From positions 703,001 through 767,000 of the forward strand of contig JAIUJO010000145.1 in NCBI GenBank assembly GCA_023846275.1: a DNA stretch of 64,000 nucleotides, written 5' to 3'. Positions 51,301-64,000 of this stretch are shown here, one piece after another (position 1 is the first letter of the stretch; every line of letters starts with the position of its first letter). The notes below the pieces were generated by a model. The model was not told the DNA's origin, did not search any database, and was given only the letters and a program-made list of their open reading frames with translations. Made by a program: the position numbers and the translations under genes. Origin of the DNA: Vanilla planifolia (Eukaryota > Streptophyta > Magnoliopsida > Asparagales > Orchidaceae).

Positions 51301-53400
51301 TAATTATTTGTAAGTATAAAGTTGAATATTTAATATTATTAAGTTCGTTTTGAAGATCGCATCAATGCATATTTCATCTAGATCGACCTTTATTTTGAAT
51401 TATTACGAAAAATAAATGAAATTAACATAAATATAGAAAATATGATTGTCTTAAAATTACATAAATATCTATAAGAGTTGAAATTACATAACTTAAGCAA
51501 TGTACATGTCAAAATCAAAATAAAGTAAAGCTCACAAAAATTGGAATTTTAACTTACATTGTAATATAAAAAAAGAAGAGTTTAACATTTTTATGAATGG
51601 GGTAAATTATTCAAAAATGAAATACAAAGAAAAATTTATAATAAAATATTTATAAAATCTTGAAAATAAAGTATTTTAAGATATGAAACTGAATAGTTTG
51701 TTGGATAAAGCACATAAGTGTTAGTCAATAATTATTGACTCATCTCTATCAGACATATTTTAAGTATCCATCAATTTACTTAGTAGGCATGCATAAATTA
51801 TAATAAATTATTATTTTAATATTAAGAAAATATATTCTTTAGTTGAAATAAGTTAAATTAAAGAATTGTAATATAACTAAATGAAAGAAACACACAACCC
51901 ACTTAGATGAAGATTTTGGGTTAGATAAAAATTTAAACTAATCAAAAAAATATTTTATAAAATGACATAAATATATAAAAAATTTTACTTCTAGGATATA
52001 GTGGAGATTAAGTGTAATATAGGAAACTGAGTACATAATTAGATAAACCTAATTAAAGCATATATAGTGATCTTTTTTTAATATTAAGCAAAATTATTTT
52101 AATGCTGACATGGGATAAAATTAAGTGTTATAATAGAATGAAATCAAAGATAAGTAAGCATGGGTTACATTGTAATAAAGTCAAAAGAGAGATAAATTTA
52201 AAATGAGATAAATTTTATATAAAAACTACAATCCAACTTAATAATAAAATCAAATGTAGCAACCTTGGTAATGAAGTTAGGTAAGAATTAAACAATCTCG
52301 GGAAATGTTCTTTGATAACTAAAAAAATTTAAAAATATAAAAATAAATGCTTAATTATAAAGATCTCATGAAAATCGAACAACATTTGTTATCTTGATTA
52401 GACCCAATTCTAAACTGCGATAAATTATAAGGGAAATATGCATAAATGACTTTTTGTAATATTTATTAAATATGCCTTAATGCCAAAATTTGAAACAATA
52501 TAATATAAAAAAAAGAAATGTAATGGTTACTTTAGATAAAATCATGACTTTCTTCATAATATTAAAATTTCAAATGAAAGCATTTTAAAAATTGGAATAA
52601 GATTTGTGAGAAAGTTTCATTCCAAGAAACTAAGGAGATTAAGCGTGCAAACCTTAATCATGAAATTGGGAATGAGTGAAGATATCTCAAAACATAATCC
52701 AAATTGCTACAAAAAAGTTTTTCGAAATATAAAAAAAGAGTATATAATTTGATAGACATCATTGAGACGAGACTATTGACGTTTATTCCATATTATTTGG
52801 ACCTTATTTGGCATTAATACTAATTATGAAAGTATAGAGGAAAAAATATTAAATTATTATTATTAAATAATGTAAATATATATTAAAGAAGAAATGAGAT
52901 AAATTGAAGCTTTATAATATAACAAACTACAAGTGATGGAAAGGTCATACGAGTGTAAAATTAATGTTTCATAATAATAATACAATATAATTATGAACAA
53001 TTTAAAGAATATGATCAATTTTTTAAATTTTAATAAAACAATGTTTTGCAATTTAATAAAAGAATATATAAGAAATATAATTGTCAAAAGGGAGGGGATT
53101 TGACTTTTCATATTAATATAACTAAATCAAACAAAAAATAAGAAAATATGAAATAAATTATAGACAATAGTTTAAAATTTTTCTATTTTGAGAATGATAT
53201 TTTTGTCATCTCCTTCATACCTCGTTAAGAATAACTAAGGATTACCAGAGAAAATTAGCATAGTTAGAAAAATTATTCTATTTAAAATAAGTAAATATAT
53301 ATTAACGTTGAAATGTAATAAATTGATCAAATGCTGGTAGCCAAATCAAGGTGTTATTATGGTCACACAAGAGAAGATTTTGAGTTATGTTAATGTGTAA
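48300..53400 (+). repeat. Satellite monomers without clear higher order
   Basis: Markers continue near 48735, 49255, 49628, 50030, 50470, 50840, 51230, 52010, 52250 and 52640, with irregular spacing. Some monomers resemble those of the higher-order repeat to the right: 49255 resembles 55640 and 61370, sharing an AAATATATATAATAA-like insert. This could therefore be a more decayed, rearranged unit of it. Confidence 0.65.
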
Positions 53401-56400
53401 TCAAATTAAAAAAAATATTTTGAGAATGACATTAATTGCTAAGAAAAGTTTCTTTCAAAAATATTATAGACGTCATATGTAAAATTTAGTTAATAAAATT
53501 AGGTATGGCTTAAATTCCTTTGTAAAGTATATCAAAACTCTACGAAATAATTCATAAATATGAAACAAAAAAATTATTTGGTTATGGCTCACTGAGACGA
53601 GTCCAATGACGTCTATTTCTTCTCAATAAAAACTATTCTAGGTTTGCTATGAAATATGTTAGAAAACTAGCATAACTACAAATAAAATTTTATTTTAACA
53701 TTAAGTAAATTAATATTAAAACTTTAATGACTAAACTTGAACTATTGTAATATAATTAAATCAAAAGAATTATAAAAGTCACATGATTAGATATTTTTAT
53801 TTTTTAAGTATTACAACAAAATTGAAGTTGAAATTTAAAACAAATACTTAATTTGACACCTATCTTCCAAGAATGTATAATGATCTTTATTTCAACTCGA
53901 TTAGTTATGAATTTTTATTAATTACAAAAGTAAGTATGCACAAATAATAATCAATTATTTGTTTAACATTAAATATATATATATATATATATATAAAGTT
54001 GGCATGAGATAAAATGAAGTATTATAAAAAAATGAAAAAAAGATGGGGTTTACACAAGGGAAGATGATTAGAAATAAGATAAATTGTAGAAAAAAGTTGT
54101 ATTTAATGATACAAAAGAAATCAAATACAACAACCATGAATATCAAATTAAAAAATTAATTAGAAGTTCTTGAAAAGCTTACCTTGTTAAATAAATAAAA
54201 CATTTCTAAAAATATTAAAATAAAAATATTAACAATAAAAACTTACCTAATTAAAAATAAACAATTTCCTGTTGATCAATTATTGTTCAAAATTTCCACC
54301 ATTTACAAGAAAATAATAATAAATGTTTTTGAATATTTAATAGATATACCTATATGAGGAAATTAGATAAATGAAACAAATGTAATACAAAAAAATAAAA
54401 GAAATGTGGTGGTGACTTCATTGTAGATGTAGTGTTACTTTGTAATATAACAATTACAAAGAAAAACATTTGAAGAAATAAGATAAATTTTTCAAGATAC
54501 TTGCATTCTATGTTTAAAAGAAGGTCAAGCATATGATCCTTGATCATGAAATTTAGAATGAATTGAAATGTTTCATAAAACATTTATAATAGCGATATTA
54601 TTTTTAAAAATATAAAATTGAATATATAAATTTTTAGGGCTTACTAAGAGGGGTCCATCAACATTTGTTTTATCTTGATCAAAGAAATAATTATTTTATC
54701 ATAAATTACAAAGTCAAAAAGGTATAAAAACTAATAAATTATTATTATAAATTAAGTAAATATGTACTAAAGATGAAAGAGATAAATTAAAGCATCATAA
54801 TATAATAGAGTAAACGTGATGCAATGGTCACATGAGAATAGAAATAGAGTTTCATAGTAATAGTACCATAAAAATGTAAAAAAATTTAAAGAAATGACAT
54901 AAGCATTATAGGAAACTTTTATTCAAAGGCACTAAAGACGTCAAGTGTACCATTCTTGAGCATACTTTGCATTAGAAGCTTTCTGATATAAAAATATAGA
55001 TTTTTAGGTATGGGTCTAAACCTTTCATAAAATGCTTAAAAACACTATAAAATACTTTGGATAATTAATGTTAAAGTTCTATATTGGAATTTTTAATTGG
55101 TAGATAGTAAGGAGATCAAATATAACATTCTAAATCATAAAAACCTATACAAATCAAAATATCTCTTACAACATTCAAAAAAATTATTTGCATATAATAA
55201 GTTAACATTAAATTAGAAAGAGTTCATCAAGATGAGCCCATCAAAATGTTTTTTAAATAAGAATAATAACTATAAATTATGAAAACTCATAAATTGCACA
55301 AAAACTCAATAAAATAAAATTTATAAAATTATGAAACTAAATACTTTGTTTGGTAGTACTCACTAAGATGAGTCCAATGATGTTGGATTCACCTTACTTG
55401 TACGTTATTCAAAATTTATGCAAATTATCACGATAAATAAGCTTAGCAATAAGAAATTATCTTTTTCACTTTAAGAGTTCAATTATTAAAGTCGAAATAA
55501 GATTCTATTAGGCATTGTGATATAACTATGGTCACACTAGAGGACAATTAGAGTTAAATTGTGATAATAACAAATCAATGAGATATATTAGGAAAATAAT
55601 GATCATTTGTGTAAGAGAGTTGCATTACAAGGTACTATGGAGATCAAGTGTAACATTGTTCATCATCAAATATGGTAAAAATATAAATGAATAAAAAATT
55701 ATGACAAAACCAAAGAAAATTAAATATATATAACAAAGAAAAATAACAATCTTGTTTGATAGAGGTCACGTATGTAAGCTGATTCATGCTTGCTTCATCT
55801 CAATCAAACCTCATTTGAAACTAGTATAGGATATAAAGGTAAATTAGCAAAAATTAAAAAAATTATTATTCTTATATTAAGTATCCATATATAAAAGTTG
55901 GAATAAAATAAATTTAATTAATATAACATAAGCTAATCAAAGAAATACAAATGTAACAAATGAGGGGAATTAGATTTTCATATTTAAATTATAAAATCAA
56001 AGAGAAGTTTTGTTAAAATTAACATAAATTATATATGATAGTTGCATTCCAAGAAATTAAGGAGTTCCTATATGACATCTAGCTACAAATGCAAAAGTTT
56101 TGTGAAGTGTGGCATAAACAATTAAAGTAAAATTTTTTAAAATGATAAAATGAGGGTCTAGCAAGGTAAAGGTCAACCTGATAGGTGTAATGATATTTCT
56201 TTCATCTTAGTTGAACCTCATTTGTTATTACAACAAATTATAAAAAAGTCCCAAGAAAATATGCATAAATAATTTTTTTAATATTTACTTAATATACTTT
56301 ATAGCTAAAAATTTGTTAAATTAAAAATGTGTAATATAAAAATTTAAAAGAAATGTCATGGCATGTTTCGAGAAGATTTTTTTATTAATTAGTGACATAT

Positions 56401-59400
56401 TAATTTCATAGTGCATTTGAGGAAATAAGAAAAATTTTATTATAAATTTGTATTTCATGGTTTAAAGCGGATAAAGCTTGCCATCTTTGATGGCGAAATA
56501 AGAAGTGAGAAAAAATGTGGCTTAAAAGTTCTAAATTCACAAAAAAGTTTTTAAAAATACAAAAATTAATACATAATTTTATAGTGCTCATTTAGATGAC
56601 TCCAATTATATTTGTTGTATCTCGAATAGACCAGAAATGAAGTAATAACTAATTTGGAAAGTAGATATGCATAAAATAATAAATTATTGAGTTAAAACAA
56701 GGTAAATATTTATTAAATTAAAAATAAGATAAATTTAAGTATCATAATATTACCAAGTAAAAGGAACACAAAGGTCTAATGGGAAGAGAATTTGATTTGT
56801 CTAGTCATAATATAAATTAATGCAAAAACCTTGAAGGAATGAGATAATTGTTATGGGAAAATTTTATTCCATGGTGTTAAAGAGATGAAGTGTAACATTC
56901 ACTATCATCAAATAAATTTTTTATTAAAATTTCTCAAAAATAACTAAAAACCCCTAGTAATATAGATATATAAAAACACAAAATGATTAACTCATTTGAC
57001 ATAGCTTGCTCAGACAAGTATGACAATGTTTGCATTGAGGCACATTTTGTAATGCTAAAAATCAACAAAGAAAATAAAAATAAAAAAATAATAAATTATT
57101 TATTTGTTTTAGTAAATAAATATTCAATCTTAAATAAGGTTAATTTAAGTAATTTCATATAATCAAAACTATGAAATATAAATACTTAAAGAGAAGAGAA
57201 TTAGTTTTTTATATTAATATAGCAAAATGAAAGCTAAAAATTTTAAAACATGAAATTAATTGTGTGAAGAAGCTTAATTCCAATATAATAAGGAGATCAA
57301 GTGTAATATATTCATTTATCAAATCATGTATTAATTTAAAGTGTTTGTGAAGAGTGCTGCAACTCTTGAAAGTAAAACATTTTAAATAATAAAATGAATA
57401 TCTTGTTGAATTGAGCTCACTAAGCCATGTTCAACGACATTATTATCATCTCATTTGGACTTTGTCAAGAATACCAAAGAATTCCCAATGTAAGGATAAT
57501 GAAAAATACCTTAGGTTTTTAATAAGAAGTAAATATGTATTAATGTTGAAAGAAACAAACTGACTAAATGTTATATAACCAAATTGGGGTCCTATAGTAG
57601 ACACATAAGAGAACATTTTGAGTTATATTATAATATAATAAAATCTAAGAAAAAGATTAAAGGAATGAGATTATTAGTATTGAAAATTTCCATTTCAAAA
57701 TACTAAGTAGATCACATGTAAAATCATCATTCATTAAATCAAGTAGGAATCAATTTTTTTTTTAAAAAGCATGCCAAAATCAACTAAATTAAAATTTAAA
57801 TATATAAAATAAATACATATTTTTTCATGGCATGTTGAGATGAATTCAACAACATTGATTTTATCAAGATTAGACTTATTGTATATTTATTATGACTTTC
57901 CAAGGTAAACAGGCCAAAGTTGTAATAATTTTTTTTTAATACTAAGTAAATAGTCAATAAAATTTAAATGGCATAACTTAAAAAAATATGATATAACCAA
58001 ATCAAAAGTGATATAAAAGTCACACTCTTGGAGATTTAGATTTTCAAAGTAATATATTCAATTTTAAAAAAATATTATAATGAATACTTAATTGGATATA
58101 CCTCACCCAAGGAATGGGTCATCTCGATTACAACTCATTAAGAATTTATATGAATTTTAAATGAAAATAGGATAAAAATAATAAGAATTTACCATTTTGA
58201 ACATTAAGTAAACATATATTAAACTTGATATGAGACTAATTTAAGTGTTATACAAAAATGAAATCAAAGAGAAATATGGTTCACAAAATAGAAGATATAG
58301 AATTATGTAGTAGTCAAAACAAATCAAGAAAAATATTTGAAATAAGATTAATTATATAAAAGGTAAATATAAAATATACTATGAAACTCAAGTTAAATAA
58401 ATTTGATAGTCAAATAAGGTATGGATTACGATTTTTTTAAAACATAAATGTGTTAATTTGAAGAAATGTAATATAACAAAATAAAATGTAATATCCAAGT
58501 CACATGATGAGATCTTTTAATTTTATACATACTATATCAAACATAAAGTTGAAATATGAAGGTAAACACTTAATTAGATACATATAATCAACTCATGTCC
58601 AATGCTCTTTGTTTCATCTCAATTAGATGTTGTTAAGAATTTGTATGAATTATAAAAATGAATAAGAATATTAGATAATCAATTATTAGTTTAATATCAA
58701 CTAAATATTTATTAAAGTTGATGTGATATAAAATTAAGTATTATAAGATAATGAAGTAAGAAATAGGGGTCATGTAACAGAAATTAATTAGAAATTTGGC
58801 AAATTATTGTGAAAAATTGCATTCAATGACATTAAGAAACAAAAATACAACATCCTTAACAATCAAGTAAGGTATGAAATAAATGTTCTCGAGAAACATT
58901 CCTAAATCAAGCAAAATAAAATTTTTAAAAATATAAAAATAATGACTTAATTTGTTAGAAATAATCGAAATGGGTGAAATAATAACTGTTTCATCTCAAA
59001 AAGGCATCATTCAAAATTATTACGAATCGCAAAGAAAATATTCATCATGAAGCATTTTAATATTAAATAGATATTGAAAAAAGTTGATATTTAATAAAAT
59101 AAGAAAATCTAATATAAAAAATAAATGAAAAGTAATAGTGTCTTTAGAGGAGATTTAGAGTTGCTTTGTAATAAAACAATTTCAAAGAAAAAAATAGAAT
59201 AAATGCGATAAATATTTTCATATTGTTGCATTCGAAGAAAAAAAGAAGGTGAAGCATATGATCCTTGATCATGAAACTCAGAACGAGTCAAAAGGAATGA
59301 AAAAAGTTTTCTAAAAGGTAGAAGTTTTTTTTAAAAATACGAAAATAAAGATATAAATGAATGGAGGTTATTGAAATGGGTCCATCAAAATTTGTTTCAT

Positions 59401-62400
59401 CTTAATTCGACCATGTTTTTAGTTACCACTAATTACAATGGTGAATAGGGTTAAAAATAAATAAATTAATATTTTAAAATTAAGTAAATATCTATTAAAG
59501 ATACAATTAGATAATTGAAGCATGATAATAGAACAAACAAAAAGTGATGCAATGGTCACATAAGAGGAGGATCTGATTCATACAAAAAATTCAAAATCAA
59601 TGTAATTCAATGACACTAAAGAAATCAAGTGTAACATTCATGAGAATACTTTCGAATGGAAACTATCTTATATTAAAATCAAGATTTTTATGTATGTCTA
59701 AAACTTTTTCTTGAAGTGTTTAAAAAATCTAGAAATAAAATATTGTTTTCAATAATGAAGGCTAAAATACTATAAATAAATGTTGAATTCTTAGATTCTA
59801 AGGAGATCATGCAAAATATCCTAAATCATCAAGTCTTATTTGAATACAAATATTTTATAAATCATCTAGAAATAAGAAAAATAAATAATTTAAAAATATA
59901 TTAAATAAATATTTAGTTAGATTGAGCTCACCATGATGAGTCTATCAAAATTTTTTTTAGTCAATGAGTTCTTTTTTAGAATTTTTAAAACAACTAATTT
60001 AAATAGATAATAACAATAAAAAATCACTACAAAAATTATTTATAAATTTTATGTTAAAACTAATATGTTATAAATTAAAGAAATTTAACATATCTAAAAT
60101 AAATAAATTTAAAAGTTGCTTGACTCAAGATTAATGGTTCAACAAGGAAAAAAATTTGAAAAAATAAAATAAAATGTTGTAGAAAGAAACATTCAAACAT
60201 ATTAAGAAGATGCGGTGTAACACCCCTAAACATCAAATTTAATTGAACCAATATATCTTATAAAGTTTGTTGAAAAATTAGAAATGTTTAAAAATAAATA
60301 AATAAATAAATAAATATTTAGTTGATGAGGCTTACTTAGATTAGTACAGCGAATGATAATCCATCATCTTTAAAAAACATTTTGTGTTAGTTTCAATTAA
60401 AAAACAAATAAAAATAAAGGCAAATAAATTATTTTTTTAGCATTAATTTTATATTGGAGCTTAATATAGATAAATTGAGTAATGAAAGATAAAAAAATCA
60501 AAATGATGAAACAAGCAAAAAAGAGGAGAATTAGATTTTTGCAGTAAAACAAAAAAATCAAAGGAAAACTTTGACTTAATGATAAAAAGTGTATGAAAAA
60601 TGTACATTTCAATATACTAGAAGCATCAATCTTAACAATTTTCAAATCTTTCATTAATTGAAGTATTTCATAATGTAAGTCAAACCATAGAAAAAAAATT
60701 AATTAATTAAATATAGCTTAATATTTAATTATATAGGCTTCTTGGAGATGACTTATTCATGTTGTTTCATCTCTGTTGGACATGTTTAGAAATTTCTATG
60801 AATTTTGAAATAATTAATTATAGATGTTTAAAAATAATAATGTAATATTTTGTAAATAAAAATTAAAGAAACATTTGATTAATTTATGAAATATAATCTA
60901 TCTAATTCAAAGCAATACAATGTCATAATAAAATCTGATTTAAATTTACATTATAGTATGACAAAAAAAATTTAAGAACATTAATTAACGATGAAAGTTG
61001 TCAAAGAAGGGTATCATTCAAAAAATTGTTAAAAGGCTGCATAAAAAAAATATTTCAAAATAAAAAACTAACTAGTTTATTTTATAGAGCTCAGTAGAGC
61101 GAGTCCAATGGTCTTTGATTCAGCTTGCGAGTACCCCACTCAAAATTTCTACGAATTAACATTGTAAATAAGCTTAAAAATGAAAAAATGTCAATTTTAA
61201 AAACAAATTTTTTAAAGTTAAAATTAGATAATTTGAGATATTGTAATACAACTAAGTTGGTCACAATAGAGGATAGTTAGAGTGAAATTATTGTAATAAT
61301 AAATCGAAATGAAAACTTTAAAAAATGAGAATAATAGTATGAGAAACTTCCATTCTATGGCATTAAAGAGTTCATGTGTAACATTCTTGATCATTAAATT
61401 TGGTATGAATCAAAATGTGTAGAAAAGCATGAGAAAAACCAAGAAAATTAAATATATATAATAAAACAAAATGACGACCTAGTTTCATTGAGATCACCAA
61501 GGCAAATCGATTAACATTTGCTTCATCTCGTTCAAACCTCTTCTGAAAAAAGTATGAAATATAAAAGTAAACAGCAATATATAAAAAAATTATGGTTCTC
61601 ACTTTGAGAAACTATATATCAAAGTTGAATTAATATAAATTTAATCAATGTAATATTAGAAAAAAAATAAATATAAATGTTACAAAAATTGCGAATTAGA
61701 TTTTAATATTAACATAACAAATAAAAGAAAAATGTTTTTAAACATAACATAAATTATATATGAAAGTTGCATTTCGAGAAATTAAGGAGAGGAAATATTA
61801 CTTTTTTATTTTTAAATTACGAATAACTAGAAAAGTTTTCTAAAGAGTGCCATAACCTAAGAATGTGAAATATTTAAAAATAATAAAATGAGTGTCTTAC
61901 AAGATAAAGCTCACATTTTTGTGTCCAAAAACTTTTCTGTCTTCTAAATTAGACAATATTAAGAATTTCAACGAATTTGAAATAGAATTTGAATAATTTT
62001 AAGTTAATATTTAGTAAGTATATTTTGAAGCAAAAATTAGTTAAAATGAAAAAAGTGATGTAATAAAATAAATGGAATGTAATGGTGAGTTTAGAAATTT
62101 TTTTAAGTTAATAAGTAATATAACCATCTCGAAAAAACATTAAAAGAAATAAACAAATTTATGATAAAATTGCATTCACGATTTAAAAGAGATAAAGCGT
62201 ATCACCCTTGATAATGAAATTTTTGAATTAGTTGAAATTTCTCATAAAAATTATCAATTAATTGAAAATGTTTTAACAATGCATAAATGGATATATAATT
62301 GGATAGAGCCCATTGCAATTAGTCCAATGACATGTGTTTCATCTCGATTAGACCTCATGTAGAATTATAGCTAATTTTGAAAGTAGATATACAAAAAAAG

Positions 62401-63400
62401 ATAAATTGTTGTTATAAAATTAGGTAAATATATATTAAAGATGAAATGAGCTGAATCAAAGTATCATAATATAACCAAGTAAAACAAATGCGAAGGTTGC
62501 ATTAGAAGAGAATTTGAGTTTCATATTCACAAATCAAAGCAAAAACCTTAAAGAAATGAGATAATTTTTATGGAAAGTTTTATTCCAATTGTACTAAGGA
62601 GATCTTGTGTAACATACTCTATGATCAAGTAAGACAAAAACAAATTTATTTTAAAAATCGTAGCAAAATAATAGTAATACAAAAGTATAATAATAGAAAA
62701 TGATTAACTTGTTTGACATAGCTTATTGAGACAAGTATCGTGACCTTTGTTTCATCTCAATTAATATCATTTCATAGTACTAAAAAAACAAAGTCAATAA
62801 AAGTAAATAAAAAATAAATTCTTCATCAGTTGTTAAGTAAACATATATCCAAGCTTAAATGAGATAAATTTAAGTAATTTAACATAACCAAATCTAGGTA
62901 TATAATTGTCACAAGAAAGGAGAATTAGTTTTTCATATTAATATCACAAAATAATTGCAAAAAAAATATAACATGAAATAAATTATTTGAGAAAACTTCA
63001 TTCCAAGATAATAAATAGTTTGAGTGTAATATTCTCTATTATCAAGTCATGTATTAATTAAAATTCCCAGTGAAGAATGCTACATTCCTTCAAAATAAAA
63101 TATTTTAAAATAACAAAATGAATATCAAGTTTGATATAGCTCGCCAACCTGAGTTTAATGAAATTTTCATTATCTCATTTGTAGGTCATTAAGAATAACA
63201 TGGCATTACCAATGTAAACAAAATTACAAATAAAAAATTGTTATTAAAAATGAAGCAAATATATATTAAAGAAGAATTGACATAAGTTGAAGTATCATAT
63301 TATAACCAAGTAAAAGAAATGAAAAATCTCATGAGATTTGAATTTAACAGTCGTTGTACAAATCAATTGAAAATCCTTGAAGAAATGACATAATTTTTAT
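53400..63400 (+). repeat. Higher-order repeat 2: multi-monomer unit of 4.2-5.7 kb, two copies
   Basis: Monomer-specific landmarks reappear in the same order: 53470/57710, 53790/58500, 54120/58845, 54528/59253, 54940/59628, 55115/59810, 55640/61370, 56075/61790, 56470/62190, 56890/62600 and 57295/63020. AGCATATGATCCTTGATCAT is identical at 54528 and 59253. The second copy is longer by about 0.5 kb near 58.0-58.45 and about 1 kb near 60.2-61.1 kb. It appears to hold about ten monomer positions per unit. Confidence 0.75.
53972..53996. repeat. (AT)n microsatellite in a satellite monomer
   Basis: An uninterrupted AT run that expands the AATATATATTAA-like element present in most monomers. It is a local slippage product. 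Confidence 0.85.
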
Positions 63401-63429
63401 GAGAAAGTACTTTGTAAGGTACTATACAA

Positions 63430-64000
63430 TTCACGTTGTGCCCTTTGGAGGCTTGCTTTGGTGCATGGTGGAAATGTCTAACATTAACCCTCATGAATGT
63501 TGGATGGTGCATTTTGGAGTTATTGCATTTTTTATTTCTCTACAAAATTTCAAGATCAACTAATATTTATCCCCATCATGTAGCTGATTTGTCCCCACAA
63601 AACCATAAATGTCATGTAGGTTTCAAAAATCTCACTCACTTTCTTGTTTCCATTACTAAAGAGACACTTATGGTGGATCTATTACATGAAAAAGGTGTTA
63701 TTTTTTATTGTATTCATCACTTGAGATTGTTTGATCATGAATATGAAGCTACCCTATTAAGAAACTTCCTTTCTTCTTGAATGAAATGGTCATAATATGT
63801 AATTCATAAAGAGAATTCATCACATATCATGGGCCACAATGAAGTGGAAGTTGGATGGAGCAATATGCTTTAGGGTTTATACTTATTGGGTTGTGGCTTT
63901 ATCCATGCATTACTACAGCTACGCGTGCAGTAGTGCACTATGTTCTCGTGTGGTAACGCAATGTGTGTGAACGAAATAGCCAATTTATCCATGCCCTGTA
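63430..64000. other. Non-satellite DNA at the right end
   Basis: The satellite stops abruptly and sequence of more balanced composition follows to the window edge. It includes an open frame at 63436-63780 (114 codons from ATG; mixed hydrophobic and basic, with HHVADLSPQNHKCHV in the middle). I do not recognise any domain in it, it has no similarity to the LINE or LTR proteins seen here, and no promoter or splice signals are evident. It may be chance or part of an element that continues beyond the window. Confidence 0.4.

Larger units (their letters stand above)
39270..63430 (+). repeat. Large AT-rich ~410-bp satellite array, forward orientation
   Basis: About 24 kb of degenerate head-to-tail monomers. 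A typical monomer reads, in order: a GTTTCATCTCGATTAGACC-like segment, AATTATAATGAATTACC, AATAAATTATTATTTTAAT, ATTAAGTAAATATATATTAA, GAAATGAGATAAATT, GTAATATAACCAAATC, a GGTCACATGAG-like segment, GAGAAAGTTGCATTCC, GAGATCAAGTGTAACAT, TTGATCATCAAAT and AAAATGTCTCATAAAGC. The markers recur every 370-430 bp through the block, with some partial monomers. Adjacent monomers are strongly diverged, while monomers one higher-order period apart are clearly closer. All open frames inside are short and change between monomers, so the block is non-coding. Confidence 0.85.

Noticed and set aside
39270-63430. Regularly spaced repeats as a possible CRISPR array
   Set aside because: Units are about 410 bp, diverged throughout and without short identical repeats, in what is evidently plant DNA.
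39270-63430. Calling the satellite centromeric
   Set aside because: Higher-order organisation is suggestive, but sequence alone cannot show CENH3 occupancy, and the strong decay fits inactive heterochromatin equally well.
1-64000. tRNA, rRNA or other structural RNA genes
   Set aside because: No tRNA A/B-box pair with a foldable cloverleaf and no rRNA-like conserved blocks were seen. The only tRNA-related match is the retroelement primer site.

Overview
The window looks like intergenic heterochromatin of a land plant, probably one with a large, slowly purged genome. It holds a plant Ty3/Gypsy chromovirus of the Del/Tekay type with 3.1-kb LTRs, plant-type L1 LINEs whose 3' ends encode an RNase H domain, an old antisense Ty1/Copia fossil, and long satellite arrays. 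I found no convincing host protein-coding gene, tRNA or rRNA in 64 kb. The species cannot be named from the sequence.

Layout. Positions 1-4000, 5500-8205, 8205-9290 and 39270-63430 (about half the window) are very AT-rich DNA that looks structureless but is a strongly diverged tandem satellite with a monomer of about 410 bp. The 1-4000 and 8205-9290 blocks run opposite to the other two. In the big right-hand block two levels of higher-order repeat remain: a three-monomer unit of about 1.36 kb repeated six times (39.95-48.3 kb), and a roughly ten-monomer unit of 4.2-5.7 kb present twice (53.4-63.4 kb).

Between the satellite blocks is a pile of mobile elements. Two head-to-tail remains of one L1 family lie at 9.29-10.48 and 10.56-14.23 kb. 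An unassigned stretch follows, then a second, unrelated tandem repeat of about 300 bp per unit (15.3-18.2 kb). A scrap of L1 reverse transcriptase (18.2 kb) is followed directly by an antisense Ty1/Copia fossil (about 18.32-23.60 kb) recognisable by a pair of diverged LTRs, an adjoining purine tract and an RNase H signature. In the remaining non-satellite DNA sits a much younger, GC-richer Del/Tekay-type element (24424-34337) with 98% identical LTRs and an exact 5-bp target duplication (GGTTA). Its pol is broken. The DNA from 34.34 to 39.27 kb and from 63.43 kb to the end was not recognised.

Nothing here works together as an operon or pathway. The interest lies in genome structure: an ancient satellite whose nested higher-order repeats are still readable, disrupted by successive waves of retroelements.
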